DNA of 64,000 bases from Nocardioidaceae bacterium (GTDB lineage Bacteria; Actinomycetota; Actinomycetes; Propionibacteriales; Nocardioidaceae): contig JACJWW010000006.1 in the NCBI GenBank assembly GCA_020636935.1, positions 39,921 to 103,920 of the forward strand, read 5' to 3'. Numbering within the stretch: the first letter of the stretch is position 1; every line of letters starts with the position of its first letter. A model generated the notes under the pieces. That model saw nothing but the letters and a program-made list of their open reading frames with translations. It ran no database searches and was not told the DNA's origin. Positions 58,843 to 64,000 of this stretch are shown here, in pieces. The position numbers and the translations under genes are program-made.

Positions 58843-60252
58843 TCAGCCCGGATTGTGGAGTCGACGTGCGGCTTCGGCAATCGAGCCGGAGATCGACGGA
58901 TAGACGGTGAAGGCATGGGCCACTTGGTCTGCGGTCAGCGACTCCGAGACCGCCAAGGAAATGGGGTGGATCAACTCGCTGGCCCGCGGCCCGACGACCA
59001 CGCCACCGATCACGATGCCGGTGCCTGGGCGGGCGAAGATCTTCACGAAGCCGTCCCGGATGCCCTGCATCTTGGCGCGCGGGTTGCCGGCCAGGTCGAG
59101 CTTGATCACCTCAGCGTTGATCTGGCCCTCGTCGATGGCTCGGTGTGACCAGCCAACAGTGGCGATCTCAGGTGAGGTGAAGACATTCGAGCTGACCTTC
59201 TTCAGATCAAGCGGCGCCACCGCGTCACCGAGGAAATGCCACATCGCGATCCGGCCTTGCATCGCGGCCACGCTGGCCAGCATGAGCACACCTGTGCAGT
59301 CACCTGCCGCGTAGATCCCGCGACTCGTGGTGCGGGAGACCCGATCGACCCGGATGAAGCCACCGTCATCTACCGCCACCCCGGCTTCTTCAAGACCGAG
59401 ATCAGTGGTGTTGGGGATCGACCCAAGCGCGAGCAGGCAGTGCGAACCCGTCACCTGACGACCATCGGTGAGGGTCACCGTGACCTCGTCACCAGATCGG
59501 GTCACCGACTCCATCCGAGACTGCGACAAGACCTCCATCCCACGTCTGCGCAGCACTTCTTCTAGTACGCCGGCCGCATCGGCATCCTCGCCCGGCAGCA
59601 CTCGGTCTCGTGAACTGACCAGACAGACGTCTATGCCCATCAGCAGATAGGCGCTGGCGAACTCCGCGCCGGTGACTCCTGACCCGACCACAATCAGTTT
59701 TGTGGGGGTCTCCTTGAGGTCGTAGACCTGCTCCCAGGTCAGGATCCGTTCACCATCGGGTTGGGCAGAGGGCAGCGTGCGAGGCGCTGCTCCGGTCGCC
59801 ACCAGGATGGCGTCCGCGGCGATCTCCTCGACCCCACCTGCGGCCAGGTCGACCATCACGGCGCCGTGCTTGGTGAGCCGGCCGCGCCCCTGCACCACGC
59901 GCACCTGCTCGCGGCGTACTCGCTCGGCAATGTCTGCGGACTGGTTGGCGGCCAACTGCTTGACTCGTTTGTTAACACTCGCTAGATCGACGCTGACCCG
60001 GTGGGCTTGATCACCTTCGGAGTCAGAGACGTTGATCCCGAGCTCTGGTGCCTCTCGAAGCTCGCTCATCAGCTCGGCAGTAGCGATCAGGGTCTTGCTG
60101 GGCACGCAATCGGTCAGCACCGCGGAGCCACCCAGTCCGTCGGTGTCTACGACTGTGACTTGGGCACCCAACTGGGCTGCGACCAAGGCCGCCTCGTAGC
60201 CGCCGGGGCCACCACCAACGATCGCGACACGGTCGGCGGCATCGGTGGGCAT
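58843..60252 (-). CDS. lpdA: NAD(P)H-quinone dehydrogenase, LpdA-type flavoprotein
   Basis: This flavoprotein of about 469 aa is related to dihydrolipoamide dehydrogenase but resembles mycobacterial LpdA, an NAD(P)H:quinone reductase. It has VAIVGGGPGGYEAALVA (FAD), VVGSGVTGAEFASAY (NAD) and GIYAAGDCTGVLMLASVA. The redox motif reads GGSAVLTDCVPSK: only one of the two usual cysteines is there, and the C-terminal His-Glu pair of lipoamide enzymes is replaced (VYPSISGSIAEAA). So disulfide chemistry on lipoamide is unlikely. The start is ATG 60252; a GTG at 60267 is possible. It is divergent from bioB. Confidence 0.85.
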   Translation of the reverse strand: MPTDAADRVAIVGGGPGGYEAALVAAQLGAQVTVVDTDGLGGSAVLTDCVPSKTLIATAELMSELREAPELGINVSDSEGDQAHRVSVDLASVNKRVKQLAANQSADIAERVRREQVRVVQGRGRLTKHGAVMVDLAAGGVEEIAADAILVATGAAPRTLPSAQPDGERILTWEQVYDLKETPTKLIVVGSGVTGAEFASAYLLMGIDVCLVSSRDRVLPGEDADAAGVLEEVLRRRGMEVLSQSRMESVTRSGDEVTVTLTDGRQVTGSHCLLALGSIPNTTDLGLEEAGVAVDDGGFIRVDRVSRTTSRGIYAAGDCTGVLMLASVAAMQGRIAMWHFLGDAVAPLDLKKVSSNVFTSPEIATVGWSHRAIDEGQINAEVIKLDLAGNPRAKMQGIRDGFVKIFARPGTGIVIGGVVVGPRASELIHPISLAVSESLTADQVAHAFTVYPSISGSIAEAARRLHNPG

Positions 60253-60332
60253 GAGGCTTTGGTTCACCAAGACATTGTGACGACTTCTGGGGGTCGACAC
60301 CACCGGTTTGCTCAGACCTCGCAAGAGTCGAC

Positions 60333-60354
60333 ACCAGTTACCGACCAGTTATCG
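60333..60354. promoter_or_regulatory. tandem 11-bp motif upstream of bioB
   Basis: ACCAGTTACCG (60333-60343) is followed directly by ACCAGTTATCG (60344-60354), differing at one base. GATACT at 60388-60393 is a possible -10 box for bioB. A tandem 11-mer one DNA turn apart in the lpdA/bioB divergent spacer is a candidate operator. Confidence 0.35.
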
Positions 60355-60426
60355 GACCCATCCGAGGCATCGAGAGCGGCTTTCGGGGATACTGGATCGA
60401 CTGTGCACATTGTCTTCAGGAGAGCC

Positions 60427-61494
60427 ATGTCTGACCTAAACGCCCTTGCCGATGCCATCCTTGCCGGAGGTGAGGCCACGCCAGCAGACGCCGTTGCCAT
60501 CCTTAAGACAAGTGATGCTGAGCTGCTTGACGTGGTGGCCGCAGCCTCCAGGCTGCGTCGTCAGCACTTCTCCAACACCGTCAAGGTCAACTATCTGGTC
60601 AATCTGAAGTCCGGTCTTTGCCCCGAAAACTGCAACTACTGCTCACAGGCACTCGGTTCGGATGCCCAGATCCTCAAATACACCTGGCTGAAGACCGATG
60701 AGGCCTTGGAGCAAGCCGCTGCAGGCCTCAAAGGTGGAGCCAGCCGCGTGTGCATGGTCTCCAGTGGTCGTGGCCCGACCGACAAGGACATCGACCGCTT
60801 CACCGACATGGTCGGCGAGATCAAGGGGGAATACCCCGAGGTTGAGATCTGCGCCTGCTTGGGTCTGCTCAAGGATGGTCAGGCAGAGCGCCTCAAGGAC
60901 GCCGGTGTCGATGCCTACAACCACAACATCAACACCGCCGAATCACACCACGACAAGATCGTGCAGACCCACACCTACGACGATCGCGTAGACACAGTCG
61001 GCAAGGCCAAGGGCGCAGGGCTTTCACCCTGCAGCGGTCTGATCGCCGGCTTGGGTGAGACTGACGAACAACTCGTTGAGGCACTATTTGCGCTCAAGGA
61101 GTTGGATGCCGACTCCATCCCGGTCAACTTCTTGATGCCCTTCGACGGCACCCCCTACGAAAACACCTGGGAGCTCTCCCCCGCACGCTGTGTGCGCATC
61201 CTCGCGATGGCACGTTTCGTGTGCCCCGACAAGGAGATCCGCATCGCTGGTGGCCGCGAGATGCACCTGCGCTCCCTGCAGGGCCTGGCCCTGCAGGTGG
61301 CCAACTCCATCTTCCTGGGCGACTACCTGACTTCAGAGGGCCAAGCGGCAGAAGCCGACCTGGAGTTGATCCGCGACAACGGCTTCGTCGTACTCGGTGC
61401 CGAGGTCGATGCTCCAGTCGATGGCGAGGACAACTCCCATGACCCCGCTATCCGTCGTCGCGGCGCTGGCACTGCGGTGGCCCCCAACGCCTGA
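60427..61494 (+). CDS. bioB: biotin synthase
   Basis: BioB (355 aa) is the radical-SAM enzyme that inserts sulfur into dethiobiotin. The cluster cysteines are Cys65, Cys69 and Cys72 in GLCPENCNYCSQ. YNHNINTAESHHDKIVQTHTYDD, spanning the substrate site, and the ending IRIAGGREMHLRS are typical of the family. The ATG at 60427 follows AGGAG; a longer in-frame extension upstream runs into lpdA and is rejected. The last ~30 residues are a divergent Gly/Ala-rich tail. Its TGA overlaps the bioA start (TGATG). Confidence 0.96.
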   Translation: MSDLNALADAILAGGEATPADAVAILKTSDAELLDVVAAASRLRRQHFSNTVKVNYLVNLKSGLCPENCNYCSQALGSDAQILKYTWLKTDEALEQAAAGLKGGASRVCMVSSGRGPTDKDIDRFTDMVGEIKGEYPEVEICACLGLLKDGQAERLKDAGVDAYNHNINTAESHHDKIVQTHTYDDRVDTVGKAKGAGLSPCSGLIAGLGETDEQLVEALFALKELDADSIPVNFLMPFDGTPYENTWELSPARCVRILAMARFVCPDKEIRIAGGREMHLRSLQGLALQVANSIFLGDYLTSEGQAAEADLELIRDNGFVVLGAEVDAPVDGEDNSHDPAIRRRGAGTAVAPNA

Positions 61495-62750
61495 TGTCCG
61501 GCCTGGACTTCGATCGGGAGCACCTTTGGCATCCCTACACTTCGATGACCAATCCGGCGCCAACCCGGATGGTCACTGCAGCCAGCGGAGTCCGACTGAC
61601 CATCGAGGGCCAAGAGGTCATCGATGCGATGAGCTCGTGGTGGGCGGCAATCCACGGGTACGACGTACCCGCCCTCAACCAAGCCCTGCGGGCCGATGAG
61701 TTCGCCCACGTGATGTTTGGCGGGCTCACCCACGAGCCAGCGATCGCCTTGGGCCGCGCCTTGATCGACCTCACCCCACAGCCACTGCAACATGTCTTCT
61801 TGGCTGACTCGGGCTCGGTCAGTGTCGAGGTGGCGCTGAAGATGGCATTGCAATACCAACGCGGCATCGGCCGACCCGAGCGTCATCAGATGCTCACCAT
61901 CAAGGGCGGCTACCACGGAGACACCTTCGGCGCGATGAGTGTGTGTGACCCAGCGGGCGGCATGCATTCGATGTGGAGCGCAATCCTCCCCGAGCAAGTC
62001 TTTGCCCCCAAGCCACCCGCACCTGGTGGCGATGTCGACACCTGGGCCCAGGAGCTAAGAGATCTAGCGCAATCCAACGCCGACTCATTGGCGGGGTTGA
62101 TCGCCGAGCCCCTCCTCCAAGGAGCCGGGGGCATGCACGTCTACGACCCACGCTGTCTGCAGGTCATGCGCGAGGTGGCTGATGAGTTCGGGCTGATCTT
62201 GATCTTCGATGAGATCGCCACTGGCTTCGGCCGCACCGGCACCTTCTTGGCCGGCGACCGAGCAGATGTCACGCCCGACATCTTGTGCCTGGGCAAAGCC
62301 TTGACCGGTGGCTATCTCTCAGCCGCTGCCGCCTTGTGCACCACCAAGGTCGCCAAGGGCATCGGCGCTTCCGACTCAGGGGTGCTCATGCATGGCCCCA
62401 CCTTCATGGGCAATCCCTTGGCCTGCCGAGTTGCCTTGGCCTCCCTGTCGCTCTTGGCTACGGGTGCATGGCAAGCCCAAGTTGCCGCGATCGAAACCGG
62501 CTTGACCCAAGGGTTGTCTCGATTGCGCCAACAAGGCGGGGTCATCGACGTACGCACGATCGGGGCCGTGGGCGTCGTACAGCTCGACCACGAGGTCGAC
62601 GTAGTGGCTGCGACCAACGTTGCCCTCGACGCCGGGGTGTGGCTACGCCCATTCCGAGACCTGATCTACACGATGCCGCCGTATGTCTGTCAGCCAGCCG
62701 AGATCGAGTCGATCACCACGGCGATTGCTGTCGCAGTGAGGGCCGGATGA
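61494..62750 (+). CDS. bioA: adenosylmethionine-8-amino-7-oxononanoate aminotransferase
   Basis: BioA (418 aa) is the PLP class III transaminase that converts KAPA to DAPA using S-adenosylmethionine. It has the family-specific N-terminus HLWHPYTSM, SWWAAIHGYDVP, GGYHGDTFGAMSVCDP, IFDEIATGFGRTG and the PLP lysine in LCLGKALTGGYL. The start overlaps the bioB stop by one base and the end overlaps bioF by four, giving a tightly coupled biotin operon. Confidence 0.96.
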   Translation: MSGLDFDREHLWHPYTSMTNPAPTRMVTAASGVRLTIEGQEVIDAMSSWWAAIHGYDVPALNQALRADEFAHVMFGGLTHEPAIALGRALIDLTPQPLQHVFLADSGSVSVEVALKMALQYQRGIGRPERHQMLTIKGGYHGDTFGAMSVCDPAGGMHSMWSAILPEQVFAPKPPAPGGDVDTWAQELRDLAQSNADSLAGLIAEPLLQGAGGMHVYDPRCLQVMREVADEFGLILIFDEIATGFGRTGTFLAGDRADVTPDILCLGKALTGGYLSAAAALCTTKVAKGIGASDSGVLMHGPTFMGNPLACRVALASLSLLATGAWQAQVAAIETGLTQGLSRLRQQGGVIDVRTIGAVGVVQLDHEVDVVAATNVALDAGVWLRPFRDLIYTMPPYVCQPAEIESITTAIAVAVRAG

Positions 62751-63874
62751 TGCCACAGGTCTGGGCTGACTGGCTCGCCCAACAGGCCGCCAATCGTGAG
62801 CGAGATGGGTTGACCAGGAGGCTGAGCCCACGTCAGGTCGACGACCAGACCATCGACCTGGCCAGCAATGACTATCTGGGACTCAGCACCCATCCCGAGG
62901 TGGTGGCGGCTGCCGAACGGGCAGCTCACGCTTGGGGCACCAGCGCCCGAGCTTCACGCCTGGTGACCGGCACTACGCAACTACACATCGATCTCGAGGT
63001 AGCCCTGGCGCAACTAACCGGGCAACCAGCTGCTCTGGTCTTTTCGAGTGGCTATGCGGCCAATACAGGGTTGATCCCTGCCGTGGCCGACGCCGAAACC
63101 ACGGTCATTTCAGACGCCCACGTGCATGCCTCGCTGATCGATGGTTGTCGGCTGAGCAGAGCCCGGGTCACCGTCACGCCACACGGGGATGTCGCTGCCG
63201 TCGAGGATGCCTTGGCCCGGGCAAGCGAGGCCCGCAAAATCGTGCTCACCGAGTCGATCTTCTCGGTGCTCGGTGACGCGGCACCGCTGCCTCAACTGGC
63301 CGAGATCTGCCAGCGTCATGACGCCGTACTCGTGGTCGATGAAGCACATGGGCTTGGCGTACGTGGCGACGGTGGCGGCTTGGTCAAGGAGTTCGGCCTC
63401 AACGGACACCCAAATGTGATCTTGACCGCCACCCTCTCCAAGTCGCTGGGCGCGCAAGGCGGAGCGGTGCTCGCACCTGCGGCACTGCTCGACCATCTGG
63501 TCAACACGTCGCGCGCCTTCATCTTCGACACAGGTCTGACGCCCCCTGCTGCTGCAGCGGCGCTTCGGGCGACCCAGTTGCTCGAGCCGTCTTTGGCCCG
63601 ACGACTGCAAGAGCGTCGTGATGACCTTGCCGAAAGGCTGGGGGTGACCCGCCCTGCTGGTGCCGTCGTGTCGGTGCCAATGCCCTCACCTCAAGATGCC
63701 TTGGCCGCACAAGCCGACTGCCTAGCTGCTGGTGTCAAGGTCGGCTGCTTCCGACCACCCTCGGTGCCCGATGGCGTCTCGCGACTGCGGGTCACAGTCA
63801 ACGCCGGGATGGATGACAATGTCTGGGCACTTGCCTGCACGTCGATCGAGAAGGCGGTGGCTACTCACCGATGA
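62747..63874 (+). CDS. bioF: 8-amino-7-oxononanoate synthase
   Basis: BioF (375 aa) condenses pimeloyl-CoA or pimeloyl-ACP with alanine, using PLP. Key regions are DLASNDYLGLSTHPEV, SRLVTGTTQLHIDLE, VFSSGYAANTGLI, VVDEAHGLGVRGDG and the PLP lysine in ATLSKSLGAQGG. It starts at the first of two ATGs (62747), overlapping the bioA stop by 4 bp, and its stop overlaps bioD by 4 bp. Order in the operon (bioB-A-F-D) does not follow the pathway order F-A-D-B. Confidence 0.95.
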   Translation: MMPQVWADWLAQQAANRERDGLTRRLSPRQVDDQTIDLASNDYLGLSTHPEVVAAAERAAHAWGTSARASRLVTGTTQLHIDLEVALAQLTGQPAALVFSSGYAANTGLIPAVADAETTVISDAHVHASLIDGCRLSRARVTVTPHGDVAAVEDALARASEARKIVLTESIFSVLGDAAPLPQLAEICQRHDAVLVVDEAHGLGVRGDGGGLVKEFGLNGHPNVILTATLSKSLGAQGGAVLAPAALLDHLVNTSRAFIFDTGLTPPAAAAALRATQLLEPSLARRLQERRDDLAERLGVTRPAGAVVSVPMPSPQDALAAQADCLAAGVKVGCFRPPSVPDGVSRLRVTVNAGMDDNVWALACTSIEKAVATHR

Positions 63875-64000
63875 GCATCACGATCGTGACCGGCACCGAC
63901 ACTGGTGTCGGGAAGACCATCGCCAGCGCAGCCCTCGCTGTGCACGCATCGCGGTCTGGTAGCACCTTGGTGATCAAGCCAACTCAGACTGGCATGAATG
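63871..64000 (+). CDS. bioD: dethiobiotin synthetase (cut by the window end)
   Basis: Only the first 43 codons are in the window. They begin MSITIVTGTDTGVGKTIAS, the P-loop of BioD, which closes the ureido ring of dethiobiotin with ATP and CO2, and continue to IKPTQTGMN, matching the KPxQTG substrate loop. The ATG overlaps the bioF stop by 4 bp. The rest of the gene lies beyond 64000. Confidence 0.92.
   Translation, partial: MSITIVTGTDTGVGKTIASAALAVHASRSGSTLVIKPTQTGMN

Overview
The window looks like chromosome of a moderately high-GC actinobacterium (Actinomycetota). It carries a single-chain bacterial type I fatty acid synthase, the GlgE alpha-glucan pathway, and the gene order gatC-gatA-gatB / ligA / methionine-synthase-like / mnmA / iscS / etfA-etfB, which I recall as conserved in mycobacteria and relatives. 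A Propionibacteriales-type host is a reasonable guess, but the sequence alone does not prove it. Genes are densely packed, with many 1-4 bp start/stop overlaps and several GTG or TTG starts. I saw no tRNA, rRNA, CRISPR array or intact transposase.

Layout. 1-20 kb is mostly minus-strand core genes: gatCAB, ligA, a methionine-synthase-like protein, mnmA, iscS, a membrane-anchored EEP-fold phosphodiesterase, etfB-etfA and an enoyl-CoA hydratase. Interleaved on the plus strand are an SGNH-hydrolase lipoprotein, a small hydrolase, a 14-helix drug exporter and a large MMPL transporter. 20-32 kb is a storage-glucan and trehalose block. glgX and the divergent glgP break glucan down. The operon glgE-treS-mak-glgB builds it from trehalose through maltose and maltose-1-phosphate. 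32-38 kb holds a GH25 lysozyme-like lipoprotein, a NUDIX protein, and a divergent pair of units (tetR-glpD, and agpS-like-dagK) around a short palindromic spacer, suggesting glycerolipid or ether-lipid chemistry.

38-54 kb is the fatty-acid block: a thioredoxin-fold/TPR protein, a biotin carboxylase/BCCP subunit, two tandem DUF2505 proteins, the ~3000-residue FAS-I, its phosphopantetheinyl transferase AcpS, and an unusual biotinyl-carboxyltransferase fusion. The last three genes are chained by 4-bp ATGA overlaps, so malonyl-CoA supply, ACP activation and chain synthesis appear physically grouped. 54-64 kb has an esterase/hydrolase/TetR operon, a secreted SpoIID-type protein, an LpdA-like flavoprotein and the start of a biotin operon (bioB-bioA-bioF-bioD, the last cut by the window edge). 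Biotin is the cofactor of both carboxylase subunits here.

The only long non-coding stretch, 53747-54578, is the most unusual part. It contains two related elements with matching 14-bp terminal inverted repeats. The 122-bp one is what a 392-bp one would become after deletion between two GTCA copies. Between them lies a perfect palindrome with 23-bp arms, and outside them is a diverged 39-bp direct repeat that duplicates the 3' end of the adjacent tetR gene. A second recurrent oddity is that several genes end inside small palindromes or tandem repeats that contain the stop codon.
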